Origin: Flavobacterium sp. 1355
GTDB lineage: Bacteria > Bacteroidota > Bacteroidia > Flavobacteriales > Flavobacteriaceae
Length of the DNA stretch: 64,000 bases
Direction: 5' to 3'
Assembly (NCBI RefSeq): GCF_017833415.1
Contig: NZ_JAFICC010000003.1
Coordinates: 310,001 to 374,000, forward strand
The translations under genes were made by a program, and so were the position numbers. This document shows, piece after piece, positions 8,315-17,534 of the stretch (positions within the stretch are counted from its first letter, which is position 1; each line of letters opens with the position of its first letter). The notes under the pieces were generated by a model. It was given only the letters and a program-made list of their open reading frames with translations. It was not told the DNA's origin and ran no database searches.

Positions 8315-10132
8315 ATGAAAAAACTATTAACCACATTACTCCTAACCTCTTTTGTTTTTGGGTTTGCACAAAATCAAAGTCTAATCTCAAACGTTCAGAA
8401 CAGAAATACAACTTCTTTGAACGGCGTTTGGAATTACATTGTAGATCCTTATGAAACGGGTTATTACAGTTTTCACCATGATGTTTATGATCAGCAGAAA
8501 AAACCAAGTAATGCTGCTTATTTTAATAATTATCACGCTGTAAACAAACAGGAACTGGTCGAATATGATTTTGATAAATCTCCAAAAATAAACATTCCGG
8601 GCGATTGGACTTCTCAGGTTCCGGAGCTTAAATATTATGAGGGAACTGTCTGGTTCAAGAAATCTTTTGATTATGATTTAAAAGCAAAAAAACGTCTTTT
8701 TGTCTATCTCGGAGCTATAAATTACAAAGCAGATGTTTATTTGAACGGAAAAAAACTGGGCACACACGAAGGAGGTTTTACACCATTTAATTATGAAGTT
8801 ACTGCTATTGTAAAACCAAAAGACAATTATCTGGTTATAAAAGTAGACAATACACGCCATAAAGAAGATGTGCCAACGCTTAATACCGATTGGTGGAATT
8901 ATGGCGGAATCACTCGTGATGTGACACTGATTGAAGAATCAGAATCATTTATAGAAGACTATACTATTCAGTTAAACAAAAATGATAAAAACAAAATTTC
9001 AGGTTTCATCAAAATCAATAATTTAAATCCGGCTCAAAATCAGGCCTCGGTCACTATACCCGAACTAAAAATTAATTATAAGGGGAAAGTGCCTGCTGAT
9101 GGTATTTTGAAATTTGAAATTCCGGTGAAAAAAGTTTCTTACTGGTCTCCCGAAAACCCCAAATTATATGACGTAACGATTGATTTTAACGGTGAAAAAT
9201 TAAAAGACAATATTGGTTTCAGAACGATTGAAACTCAGGGTGACAAAATTTTATTAAACGGAAAACAAATCTTCTTGCGCGGAATTTCGATTCATGAAGA
9301 AAATGCAAAAGGGGGACGTGCAAACTCTGAAGAAGATGCTTTGCGCTTATTAAACTGGGCGCAGGAACTGGGCTGCAATTATGTACGTCTGGCACATTAT
9401 CCGCATAACGAAAACATTATCAGAATGGCCGATAAATTAGGCCTGATGGTCTGGGAAGAAATTCCGGTTTACTGGACTGTTGAGTTTACCCGAAAAGAGA
9501 CTTATCAAAACGCTGAAAACCAGCTGACATCGGCAATAACACGAGACAAAAACAGAGCCTGTATTATTATCTGGTCAATGGCCAATGAAACTCCGATTTC
9601 TGACGCGAGAAATGAATTCATAAAAAATCTGGCAGACCATACAAAGTCACTAGATAACACAAGATTAATCAGTGCTGCGTTACTCACACAAAGCGGTTCG
9701 GATGGTTTTGGAACCATAAATGATCCTATTGGCGAATATCTGGATATCATTGCATTCAACCAATATTTGGGCTGGTACGGAGGTAATTTGGAAGATGCCG
9801 AGAAGATTTTATGGAAAACAAAATACAATAAACCGGTAATCGTTTCTGAATTTGGAGGCGACGCAAAAGCCGGGTTGCACGGAGAAAAAAATGAACGCTG
9901 GACAGAAGAATATCAGGAATATCTTTATATTCAAAACTTAAAAATGATTGAGAAAATCCCTCATTTAAGCGGTTTAAGTCCGTGGATTCTGGTAGATTTC
10001 AGATCACCAAGAAGATTGCTTCCGGGAATCCAGGATGAATACAACAGAAAAGGACTTATTTCTAATGACGGTCAGAAAAAGAAAGCTTTTTACATTATGC
10101 ACGATTGGTACGAAAAAAAGAAAAAGGAATAA
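8315..10132 (+). CDS. GH2-family beta-glucuronidase-like enzyme
   Basis: Short GH2 enzyme (605 residues) with the compact three-domain layout of beta-glucuronidases and a signal peptide ending near residue 18 (FGFAQ). Glu425 in IIIWSMANETP is the acid/base and Glu512 in VIVSEFGGDAKAG the nucleophile. The loop SPWILVDFRSPRR and the Asn-x-Lys triplet NRK (577-579) are the features used to tell glucuronidases from galactosidases within GH2, so action on a terminal beta-linked glucuronic or galacturonic acid is the best reading. It closes the operon; the DUF2911 gene downstream has its own promoter box. Exact sugar specificity is inferred, not proved. Confidence 0.87.
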   Translation: MKKLLTTLLLTSFVFGFAQNQSLISNVQNRNTTSLNGVWNYIVDPYETGYYSFHHDVYDQQKKPSNAAYFNNYHAVNKQELVEYDFDKSPKINIPGDWTSQVPELKYYEGTVWFKKSFDYDLKAKKRLFVYLGAINYKADVYLNGKKLGTHEGGFTPFNYEVTAIVKPKDNYLVIKVDNTRHKEDVPTLNTDWWNYGGITRDVTLIEESESFIEDYTIQLNKNDKNKISGFIKINNLNPAQNQASVTIPELKINYKGKVPADGILKFEIPVKKVSYWSPENPKLYDVTIDFNGEKLKDNIGFRTIETQGDKILLNGKQIFLRGISIHEENAKGGRANSEEDALRLLNWAQELGCNYVRLAHYPHNENIIRMADKLGLMVWEEIPVYWTVEFTRKETYQNAENQLTSAITRDKNRACIIIWSMANETPISDARNEFIKNLADHTKSLDNTRLISAALLTQSGSDGFGTINDPIGEYLDIIAFNQYLGWYGGNLEDAEKILWKTKYNKPVIVSEFGGDAKAGLHGEKNERWTEEYQEYLYIQNLKMIEKIPHLSGLSPWILVDFRSPRRLLPGIQDEYNRKGLISNDGQKKKAFYIMHDWYEKKKKE

Positions 10133-10154
10133 GTTTTTGAATCCTTTAAATCTC

Positions 10155-10162
10155 TATTTTTG
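10155..10162 (+). promoter_or_regulatory. Bacteroidota-type -7 box (TATTTTTG) before the DUF2911 gene
   Basis: TATTTTTG fits the TAnnTTTG consensus and lies 28 bases before the ATG at 10191. A TTTG at 10136-10139 could be the -33 element, although the 15-base spacer is shorter than usual. The box indicates that the DUF2911 gene is a separate transcription unit and supports the start at 10191 over an upstream in-frame extension. Confidence 0.5.
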
Positions 10163-10190
10163 TATGAATCCTATTAAAAAATACTACATT

Positions 10191-10751
10191 ATGAAAAATT
10201 TTAGTCTGTTGACAATTCTTTTATTATTTGTTTTTTCTGTGAATGCCCAAGAGGTCAAATTTCCTCCTCTGGATGCAAGTCCGGCCGATATTGCTTATTT
10301 TCCAAACAAAGCAGTAAAATTCAAAAAAACCGATTCTCCTTCTGCTATAATTAAAGTTACCTATTCAAGACCTTCTGCAAAAGGAAGAGTGATTTTTGGT
10401 GATTTAATTAAGTTTGGTGAAGTATGGCGCGTTGGTGCAAACGAAAGTACGGAAATCAAATTCTACAAACCTGTTACTATAAATGGTGTTGCAGTTCCTG
10501 CAGGAACTTATAGCCTTTTTGCAATTCCTGAAAAAGACAAATGGACGATCATCATAAACAAAGAGCTTGACTTATGGGGCGGATATGCTTATGATGAAAG
10601 CAAAGATTTAGTAAAAATCGTAGTTCCGGTTAAACCAATTTCTACTCCTGTTGAATCTTTATCTATCGCCTTTACCACTCAGGGGGCTGTAACTAACCTG
10701 GTTATAGGCTGGGATAAAACAATGGTTGAAGTTCCGATTACAATCAAATAA
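10191..10751 (+). CDS. DUF2911 family secreted protein
   Basis: A 186-residue exported protein; the signal peptide ends at FSVNAQ (about residue 20). The rest is one DUF2911 domain: ITYSRP-like KVTYSRPSAKGRVIFG, GEVWRVGANESTEI, then VPAGTYSLFAIP and EWTIIINK-like WTIIINKEL, all hallmarks of this Bacteroidota family. No activity is known for the family. The frame is open further upstream into the previous gene, but the ATG chosen here gives a clean signal peptide and lies behind a -7 box. A strong terminator follows, so it is monocistronic and probably unrelated to the preceding locus. Confidence 0.85.
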   Translation: MKNFSLLTILLLFVFSVNAQEVKFPPLDASPADIAYFPNKAVKFKKTDSPSAIIKVTYSRPSAKGRVIFGDLIKFGEVWRVGANESTEIKFYKPVTINGVAVPAGTYSLFAIPEKDKWTIIINKELDLWGGYAYDESKDLVKIVVPVKPISTPVESLSIAFTTQGAVTNLVIGWDKTMVEVPITIK

Positions 10752-10776
10752 TTGATTTTAAACTTTTTATAAAAAG

Positions 10777-10814
10777 GAGACACTTAAATTTTTTAATTAA
10801 GTGTCTCTTTTTTT
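10777..10814 (+). terminator. Intrinsic terminator after the DUF2911 gene
   Basis: Perfect 11-bp stem GAGACACTTAA / TTAAGTGTCTC (10777-10787 and 10797-10807) with a 9-base loop, followed by a run of at least eight T. Confidence 0.9.
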
Positions 10815-10861
10815 TATAACTTTCATCAATTAACTAACCAACAACCTTTTAAAACCAAAAG

Positions 10862-12256
10862 ATGAAAAGAAACCACATACTGCTTTTATTTTTATTGACA
10901 ATTTTCACTGGTTATTCGCAGCAATTTAAGGCGACTTATGAACAACTAAAAGAGTATGAAGGTATATATGAGTATGTAAATAAAACTACTCTCAAGATAG
11001 CTGCTTCTCCAAAAGATACTACACTTTATGCTATTATAAATGAAAGTAAATACAAATTAAAAGCGATCGATAAGGACATTTTTGAAAATATGTCTAACGA
11101 AAAGGTCACTTTTAATAGAAAAGCAGGTATTGTCAGCGGGTATACTTCTGAAGAAAATACTTATAATCTGATTAATAAAAAAGTAGTTTTCCCAAAGGAA
11201 ATGTGGTACGCTAGACTAAATACTCCAAAAGACTACAAATATGTGTATGTACAGCCAAAACAGGAACCTGATGGCATACTGACAGCAAATCTTGATAAAT
11301 CGGGTTTAGATAAAACATTATTGAATGAAATGATGTCAAAGATTGTCGACGGAACACTTCCAAACGTTCATAGTGTTTTGATTATAAAAGACGGTAAATT
11401 GGTATTTGAAGAGTATTTTTATGAATACAACAAAACTAAATTGCATGAATTGCGATCTGCAACAAAAAGCTTTGTCTCGGCCCTGACAGGAATTGCTATA
11501 GATAAAGGTTTGATTAAAAGCAAAGATGAAACTGTTCTGTCTTATTTTCCTGAATATACATTTAAAAATCTTAATGAAGATAAAAGGGTAATTTCTATTA
11601 AAAATCTTCTAACCAATCAAAGCGGTCTCGATTGTGATATAAGCAACCCGAGATCTGAAGGAAACGAAACAACAATGAACAATTCTCCTGACTGGATACA
11701 ATATACTCTTGATTTACCAATGATTGATGTACCCGGAGGAAAAGGAATGTATTGTTCTGGAAATCCAATAATACTAGGCCGAATCATTGAAAAAGCAACA
11801 AAAATGCCTTTGCCAGAATTTGCAAAACAAACTCTTTTTAAGGATATAGGAATTAAAAATTTTGTTTGGAATTTTAAACCCGATACTTCCAGTGCAGAAA
11901 CTTTTTGTCAGCTCTACTTAAGTCCGAGAGATATGGGAAAACTAGGTTTACTTTATCTGAATCAGGGCCTTTGGAATGGAAAACAGGTGATTTCAAAAGA
12001 CTGGATTAAAGAATCGCTTACCAAACAAACAGTAATGCAGGGCGTGAATTATGGCTATTTATGGTGGCTCAAATATCTGGATGCAAATGGCACACGCTAT
12101 AACGGAAAAGCTGCACAAGGAAACGGCGGTCAGAAAATTTATATCTGGGAAGAACAAAATATGGTAACCATTATTACCGGCGGAAATTATAATTCGCAAT
12201 CCCCTAGTGACGAGATTATTCAGAAATATATTTTGCCTGCCTTTAATAAAAAGTAA
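10862..12256 (+). CDS. Secreted serine hydrolase, beta-lactamase fold (class C / PBP4* type)
   Basis: Exported protein (signal peptide ending near residue 20, GYSQQ) with an N-terminal domain of about 130 residues and a C-terminal beta-lactamase/transpeptidase-like domain. The catalytic SxxK is Ser199-Ala-Thr-Lys202 in LRSATKSFVSALTG; the second motif is Tyr297 in MYCSGN. The C-terminal GNGGQKIYI occupies the place of the KTG-like strand. Proteins of this type include esterases and D-amino-acid-specific peptidases, so the substrate is open; true beta-lactamase activity is not implied. It has its own terminators on both sides and is therefore monocistronic. Confidence 0.85.
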   Translation: MKRNHILLLFLLTIFTGYSQQFKATYEQLKEYEGIYEYVNKTTLKIAASPKDTTLYAIINESKYKLKAIDKDIFENMSNEKVTFNRKAGIVSGYTSEENTYNLINKKVVFPKEMWYARLNTPKDYKYVYVQPKQEPDGILTANLDKSGLDKTLLNEMMSKIVDGTLPNVHSVLIIKDGKLVFEEYFYEYNKTKLHELRSATKSFVSALTGIAIDKGLIKSKDETVLSYFPEYTFKNLNEDKRVISIKNLLTNQSGLDCDISNPRSEGNETTMNNSPDWIQYTLDLPMIDVPGGKGMYCSGNPIILGRIIEKATKMPLPEFAKQTLFKDIGIKNFVWNFKPDTSSAETFCQLYLSPRDMGKLGLLYLNQGLWNGKQVISKDWIKESLTKQTVMQGVNYGYLWWLKYLDANGTRYNGKAAQGNGGQKIYIWEEQNMVTIITGGNYNSQSPSDEIIQKYILPAFNKK

Positions 12257-12271
12257 TTTTCACTTATATAA

Positions 12272-12307
12272 AAAATCCCTTTAAGATTTATTTCTTAAAG
12301 GGATTTT
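12272..12307. terminator. Bidirectional terminator between convergent genes
   Basis: Perfect 14-bp arms (AAAATCCCTTTAAG / CTTAAAGGGATTTT) with an 8-base loop. A and T runs on the two flanks let it serve both the serine hydrolase gene (plus) and the molybdenum hydroxylase operon (minus). Confidence 0.88.
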
Positions 12308-12327
12308 ATTTGAAGTATAATAGTCAA

Positions 12328-14538
12328 TTACGCAGTTACAACAGACGCTTCTAATATCTTATCTAACGTAATTGGCAAATCTCTGACACGTATTCCTGTA
12401 GCATTAAAAACAGCATTGGCAATTGCGGGTGCCATACCAACCAAAGCTGTTTCGCCAAGACCTTTGGTTCCCATAGGGTTGCTAATAGGGTCTTTTTTAT
12501 TTACAAAAAATACTTCCTGTTTTTCTATATCGGCATTTACCGGAACATGATAATCTGCAAAATTATTATTGATCGGACGACCAAATCGATGATCGATTTC
12601 CAGCGCTTCCATCAATCCCATTCCAATTCCGCCAACAGCTCCTCCGTACATTTGCCCTGCAGAAGTTTTTTGGCTTATTACAGTTCCAATATCAGCACAG
12701 GAAACCACGTGGGCAAGTCTTATTTTTCCAATATTTGGGTTTACCAGTACTTTTACAAAATGTACCGAATACGAATAGATAGAGTATTTCTTTGCTTCTT
12801 CACTTCCTTTTGATTCTTTTTCTGCCGATAATTCTTCTAACTTGTTGGCACCAAGCAATGAAACTACAGAAACTTTTTTTGAACTGTCTTTTTTAGATGT
12901 TACCAATCCATTTGCCAGAGTAAGATCATCAGCAGTTATATTTTTGAAAACAGGATTTTCTGCTGCAAGACCAATCGCTTTGCTTACCAATAAATTACAG
13001 GCATCATGAACAGCAGAACCAACAGATGATGTTGTTGCCGATCCTCCTTGAGTCGGGCCTTTAGGAAGTCCGCTTTTCCCCATTTCGATTATAACATTTT
13101 CTACAGGCAAACCGGTAATTTCTGCTCCAATTGCAGTCATCATCGTTGCCGTTCCCGGCCCCATATCATTCACACTGCATTGAAGTACCAGATTTCCGTC
13201 GGCCAAAAATTTTGCTTTTACCGAAGTTGTATTTCTATACGAACCAAAAGTTCCGGTTCCCATTCCATAACCCACGAGCCACTCGCCTTCGCGAACACTT
13301 CCCGGGGTATTTTTACGGTTTTTCCAGCCAATTTTTTCCATTCCGGCCTCGTAGCAATCCATAAGATATTTACTGCTCCAGGGTTTATTTTGTTCCAGAT
13401 CTTTGTCGGCATGGTTTAGTTTGCGAAATTCGATCGGATCCATATTTAGTTTATATGCCAATTCATCCATGGCACTTTCTAATGCAAAAGAACCTGTAGC
13501 TTCTCCCGGACCGCGCATCCAGATTGGCGTGCAGGTATCAACGGGAACAATACGGTATCGGGTAGTAACATTTTCGCAATTATACAGAAAACGTGACATG
13601 TTAACTGTGCCTTCCATAAAATCTTCATATGAAGAAGTCTGAGCTACAGCTTCGTGTGTTAATCCTAATAGTTTTCCATCTTTTGTGGCTCCCATACCGA
13701 TTTTCTGGATAGTATAAGGGCGATGTCCTACATTGGTAAACATTTGTTCACGATGAAGGACTAGTTTTACAGGTTTTCCCAGTTTTTTTGCTCCAATAAG
13801 CGCGGCAATTTCATACGGCCAGGTATGTAATCCCATACCAAAAGCTCCTCCAACATATTCTGAATTTACAGAAACATCTGTCGGCGGAATTCCAAATACG
13901 GTTCCAACGCTTTTTCTGGTCCCTTCAACCCCCTGACTTTTGGTATAAAGTGTAGGTTTATCCCCATCCCATTTAGCAATAATATTTGCGAGTTCCATCG
14001 GGTTGTGCACTTCTGTCGGAATTGTATAATCTGCTTCTAAAATTACTGCTGCATTTTTATATCCGTCTTCCGTACCTCTATGGTAATCGTTACCTTTAGC
14101 GGTTTCGACTTTTCTTTCTTTGTCTTTTGCTTTATTAAGATCTGTTGTATGTTCTTCTTTTATATATTCTGCCTTGATTAAACTTGCGGCATACTGCATT
14201 CGCTCAAATGTATCTGCAATCACAAGTGCAATTGGCTGATCATAATACAGGATTGTATCATCTTTAAAAATCTGCAGCGGCTGTCCAAAATTATGCGGAT
14301 TTTTAGCTTCTTTATACCCAACAGGTTTATCTACGTTTAAGTGTGTGATTACGCTTAGAACTCCCGGTGCCCATTCTGCTTTTTTGGTGTCTATGCTTTT
14401 TATTCTTCCTTTTGCAATCGTACTTCCTACCAAACAGGCATATACAACTCCTGCAGTTTTATACTCTGCAGAATAAGTTGCTGTTCCGGTTACTTTTGCA
14501 AATCCATCTACTCTGTTTATGTTGCTTGTTTTACTCAT
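12328..14538 (-). CDS. paoC: Xanthine dehydrogenase family, molybdopterin-binding subunit (PaoC/YagR type)
   Basis: Large catalytic subunit of a three-subunit molybdenum hydroxylase, which oxidises aldehydes or N-heterocycles with water as oxygen donor. The 736 residues begin with the alpha/beta hammerhead (RVDGFAKVTGTATYSAEY) and continue into the two molybdopterin-binding domains (GGAFGMGLHTWPYE, WMRGPGEATGSFALESAMDE, GGSATTSSVGSAVHDA). The catalytic Glu is Glu696 in GTKGLGETALVG, close to the position of the corresponding residue in the E. coli periplasmic aldehyde oxidoreductase. It is the last gene of the operon with the FAD and 2Fe-2S subunits and ends at a bidirectional terminator. Like PaoC it has no signal peptide and should be co-exported with the Tat-tagged small subunit. 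The true substrate is not evident. Confidence 0.9.
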   Translation of the reverse strand: MSKTSNINRVDGFAKVTGTATYSAEYKTAGVVYACLVGSTIAKGRIKSIDTKKAEWAPGVLSVITHLNVDKPVGYKEAKNPHNFGQPLQIFKDDTILYYDQPIALVIADTFERMQYAASLIKAEYIKEEHTTDLNKAKDKERKVETAKGNDYHRGTEDGYKNAAVILEADYTIPTEVHNPMELANIIAKWDGDKPTLYTKSQGVEGTRKSVGTVFGIPPTDVSVNSEYVGGAFGMGLHTWPYEIAALIGAKKLGKPVKLVLHREQMFTNVGHRPYTIQKIGMGATKDGKLLGLTHEAVAQTSSYEDFMEGTVNMSRFLYNCENVTTRYRIVPVDTCTPIWMRGPGEATGSFALESAMDELAYKLNMDPIEFRKLNHADKDLEQNKPWSSKYLMDCYEAGMEKIGWKNRKNTPGSVREGEWLVGYGMGTGTFGSYRNTTSVKAKFLADGNLVLQCSVNDMGPGTATMMTAIGAEITGLPVENVIIEMGKSGLPKGPTQGGSATTSSVGSAVHDACNLLVSKAIGLAAENPVFKNITADDLTLANGLVTSKKDSSKKVSVVSLLGANKLEELSAEKESKGSEEAKKYSIYSYSVHFVKVLVNPNIGKIRLAHVVSCADIGTVISQKTSAGQMYGGAVGGIGMGLMEALEIDHRFGRPINNNFADYHVPVNADIEKQEVFFVNKKDPISNPMGTKGLGETALVGMAPAIANAVFNATGIRVRDLPITLDKILEASVVTA

Positions 14539-14546
14539 AATTCAAA

Positions 14547-15527
14547 TTATTTAGATGCTGCGATAGTAAGTGCTTCGATAATTGCGTTTGGTCCTAATGT
14601 CAATTTAAAATCATTTTCACCATAACTTTTTGCCCCTTTCATGGCCAGATCTGCTGCATGTCTGAAAGTCTCTGCAGAAACGGATTTGCCTTTCAGGTAT
14701 TGTTCTGTTTCAGTAAGTCTCCAGGGTTTATGAGCTACACCGCCCATAGCCAGTCGTGCCTCATTTATAACATTATTTTTTATATCAAGACCTACTGCTA
14801 CAGATATCAATGCAAATGCATAACTGCTGCGGTCGCGTACTTTTAAATAATGAACATGTTTTGTAAAATTATTATCCGGAATTTCAACAGAAGTTATAAT
14901 TTCTTTGGCATCCAGATTGTTGTCTTTTTCAGGGGTATTTCCCGGAAGACGATGAAAATCTGTAAATTTAAGTTCTCTTTTGCCTTTTGGGCCTTCGACC
15001 AATACTTTCGCGTCAAGCGCTGCTAGTGCCACACACATATCACTAGGGTGAACGGCAATACAGCTGTCTGAAGTTCCAAAAATAGCATGCATTCTGTTTG
15101 CTCCTCCAATTGCACCACAACCACTTTTAGGTTTTCGCTTGTTGCAGGGCATGTCTGTGTTGTAAAAGTAAGCACAGCGTGTGCGTTGCAGCATATTTCC
15201 CCCTACGGTCGCCATATGCCTGATTTGTTGTGAAGCTCCGGCAGCTAGTGCCAAAGCCAGCAAAGGATAATTTTCCTTAATTGTTTTGTCTTCTGCGACC
15301 TGACTGTTTTTTGCCAATGCCCCAATAGAAACTTTTCCGGTTAGGAATTCTATTTTCTTTAAGTCCAGTCCGTTGATATCAATAAGTTTGTCCGGCTCGG
15401 TTACTCCTTTTTTCATTAAATCGACCAGATTGGTACCTCCGGCAATAAACATGGCCGAACTTTCTTTTGCAATGCTCGAAACAGCAGATCCTGATGATAA
15501 TGCTCTTATTATTTGAAAATTTTTCAT
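14547..15527 (-). CDS. paoB: Molybdenum hydroxylase FAD-binding subunit (PaoB/YagS type)
   Basis: Medium subunit that carries FAD and passes electrons from the iron-sulfur subunit to an acceptor. FAD-binding motifs FIAGGTNLVDLMKKG (about 27-41) and ATVGGNMLQRTRCAYFYN are clear. Cysteines 118, 128, 137 and 156 (TRCAYF, MPCNK, SGCGAIGG, SDSCIAVHP) match the extra 4Fe-4S cluster site that distinguishes the PaoABC/YagTSR group from ordinary xanthine dehydrogenases. Its start overlaps the stop of the 2Fe-2S subunit by 4 bases, showing translational coupling, and the catalytic subunit starts 8 bases after its stop. Confidence 0.9.
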   Translation of the reverse strand: MKNFQIIRALSSGSAVSSIAKESSAMFIAGGTNLVDLMKKGVTEPDKLIDINGLDLKKIEFLTGKVSIGALAKNSQVAEDKTIKENYPLLALALAAGASQQIRHMATVGGNMLQRTRCAYFYNTDMPCNKRKPKSGCGAIGGANRMHAIFGTSDSCIAVHPSDMCVALAALDAKVLVEGPKGKRELKFTDFHRLPGNTPEKDNNLDAKEIITSVEIPDNNFTKHVHYLKVRDRSSYAFALISVAVGLDIKNNVINEARLAMGGVAHKPWRLTETEQYLKGKSVSAETFRHAADLAMKGAKSYGENDFKLTLGPNAIIEALTIAASK

Positions 15528-16162
15528 GACAGCATCCCTCCTTCCTTAACTTCTGTAATAGCATCTACAATATTATGATAAGCACCACATCTGCAGATAT
15601 TTCCGCTCATGTATTCGCTGATTTCTTCTCTGCTGTTGGCGTGACCTTCTTTGATGCATGCAATTCCCGACATGATTTGTCCCGGCGTGCAATATCCGCA
15701 TTGAAAACCATCATTTTTGATGAAAGCTTCCTGCATTGGATGAAGTTTTTTTCCTTTTGAAAGTCCTTCGATTGTAGTCACCTGAGCATTTTGCTGCATG
15801 GAGGCTAGTGATAAACAAGACAATATTCTTGTGCCGTTTACATGAACTGTGCAAGCTCCACACTGACCGTGATCGCATCCTTTTTTAGTTCCTGTCAATT
15901 GCAATTGCTCTCTTAATAAGTCTAAAAGTGTCGTTCTTGGCTCCACATTGAGATTGTGTTTTTTGCCATTGACCTCAATAGTCAGCGGAACTGTCTCCAG
16001 ATATTCTGCTATTTTTTCGTCCCATTTATTTTCAGAAGCTATTATTAATGAAGGCGGCGACAATGCAAGGGCAGTAAGTAATCCTGACTTTTTTATAAAA
16101 TCTCGTCGGGATGTATTTGACGCATTGTCAACTTCATTTTTACTATTTTTTTTAGAAGCCAT
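15524..16162 (-). CDS. paoA: Molybdenum hydroxylase 2Fe-2S subunit with Tat signal (PaoA/YagT type)
   Basis: Small electron-transfer subunit with two 2Fe-2S clusters. The first is plant-ferredoxin-like (Cys96, 101, 104 and 116 in GCDHGQCGACTV and ILSCLS); the second is Cys155, 158, 190 and 192 (QCGYCTPGQIMSG, NICRCGAYHN). Residues 18-45 form a twin-arginine signal (SRRDFIKKSGLLTALALS), so the assembled complex is expected in the periplasm, as for E. coli PaoABC. It is the first gene of the paoABC-like operon; the promoter must lie in the 235-base divergent region shared with the cysteine desulfurase gene. Confidence 0.92.
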   Translation of the reverse strand: MASKKNSKNEVDNASNTSRRDFIKKSGLLTALALSPPSLIIASENKWDEKIAEYLETVPLTIEVNGKKHNLNVEPRTTLLDLLREQLQLTGTKKGCDHGQCGACTVHVNGTRILSCLSLASMQQNAQVTTIEGLSKGKKLHPMQEAFIKNDGFQCGYCTPGQIMSGIACIKEGHANSREEISEYMSGNICRCGAYHNIVDAITEVKEGGMLS

Positions 16163-16397
16163 ACGTACAGTTTTTAGGAATTAACAATATTGTCTGTGGT
16201 AATCCTAACAAATTTAACAATACTATGCGAGAAATTATTATAAAATTCGCACAGAATCAATTTAAATAAGCGTTTTCATTTTCAAAAAAAAATGTTCGAA
16301 TTCAATTAAAATTAAATCATTTTATTAATTTTTGATTTTAATATTGCTGTAGTTATTCATTTTTTAAAATTGTATTTTTACATATTAAGCCAAAAAA

Positions 16398-17534
16398 ATG
16401 CAGCCTCAAAAAACAATTTATCTCGATAATAATGCCACTACCCGTCTTGATGAACGTGTACTGGAAGCTATGCTTCCTTACTTTACAGAAAATTATGCAA
16501 ATGCCAGCAGCGCACATCTGGCCGGACTTTCTGTAAATGAAGCTGTTGAATTTGCAGCATGGCATACGGCCGGTTTAATTGGTGCAAAAGAAAAAGAAAT
16601 TGTTTTCACTTCCGGCGCAACCGAATCTATAAACCTGGCGATTAAAGGTTTTGCCGGTCAAAACCGTACACATATTGTTACCGTTGCTACCGAGCATAAA
16701 GCTGTTTTGGATACGTGTCTGTATATGCAAAGTATTGGTTTTGATGTTTCCTTTGTCCCTGTAAATTCAGATGGGTTATTAGATCTGGATTTATTAGCGA
16801 AAACAATCACCAATAACACTATAATGGTAGTTGTGATGATGGTTAATAATGAAACCGGTGTGATTCAGGATTGCAAGGAGATTGCCCGTCTGGCTCATTC
16901 AAAAAATGTTCTTTTTATATGTGATGCTACTCAGGCGGTGGGAAAAATTCCGGTAGCGGTAGAAGATCTTGGTATTGATCTGTTAGCTTTTTCTGCACAT
17001 AAATTTTATGGCCCTAAAGGTATTGGCGCATTGTATATTTCATCAAAAGCAAAAATAAAACTGAGTCCACAGTTACACGGCGGGGGTCAACAACGCAAAT
17101 TGCGCAGCGGAACTTTGAATGTTCCCGCAATTATTGGTTTAGGAGAAGCATGCGAAATTGCTCTTGCAGAAATGAAAGCAGATGAAGAAAGAATTAATAC
17201 ATTAAGAAACCACCTCGAAGAAAATTTATTAAAAATTGAAGGATCTTTTATAAACGGAAATGCTCAAAAAAGGATTTACAATACTTCTAATATTTGTTTT
17301 CCGGGAATAAGTGCACAAAGATTGATTATTGCTTTGCAAAACATCGCTGTTTCTGACGGTTCTGCCTGTTCATCTGTAATTACTGAACCTTCACATGTTT
17401 TAAAAGCTTTAGGTTTATCGAATGAAAATGCATTGAGTTCTGTACGTTTTAGTTTAGGTAAGTTTACCACTTTTGAAGATATAGAAGAAACAATTGAAAG
17501 AGTTACTACACTTGTAAAAGAATTAAGATCTTAG
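16398..17534 (+). CDS. Class V aminotransferase, NifS/IscS-like cysteine desulfurase
   Basis: PLP enzyme that takes sulfur from L-cysteine. DNNATTRLDERV opens the protein, His100 lies in ATEHKAVLD, Lys202 in SAHKFYGPKG holds PLP, and Cys324 in SDGSACSSV is the persulfide-forming residue. At 378 residues it is family length. It stands divergently from the molybdenum hydroxylase operon and convergently with MocA and XdhC genes. This context suggests that it supplies the terminal sulfido ligand of the molybdenum cofactor, the role played by NifS4 with XdhC in Rhodobacter capsulatus, rather than general Fe-S assembly. That role is inferred from location only. Its stop overlaps the MocA stop by 3-4 bases on the opposite strand. 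Confidence 0.88.
   Translation: MQPQKTIYLDNNATTRLDERVLEAMLPYFTENYANASSAHLAGLSVNEAVEFAAWHTAGLIGAKEKEIVFTSGATESINLAIKGFAGQNRTHIVTVATEHKAVLDTCLYMQSIGFDVSFVPVNSDGLLDLDLLAKTITNNTIMVVVMMVNNETGVIQDCKEIARLAHSKNVLFICDATQAVGKIPVAVEDLGIDLLAFSAHKFYGPKGIGALYISSKAKIKLSPQLHGGGQQRKLRSGTLNVPAIIGLGEACEIALAEMKADEERINTLRNHLEENLLKIEGSFINGNAQKRIYNTSNICFPGISAQRLIIALQNIAVSDGSACSSVITEPSHVLKALGLSNENALSSVRFSLGKFTTFEDIEETIERVTTLVKELRS

Noticed and set aside
8196..8507. 103-codon minus-strand frame over the second REP-like repeat
   Set aside because: Crosses the inverted repeat and the start of the next GH2 gene; no protein-like features.
10035..10190. 52-codon N-terminal extension of the DUF2911 protein
   Set aside because: It runs back into the GH2 gene and over the promoter box; the internal ATG at 10191 begins a proper signal peptide.
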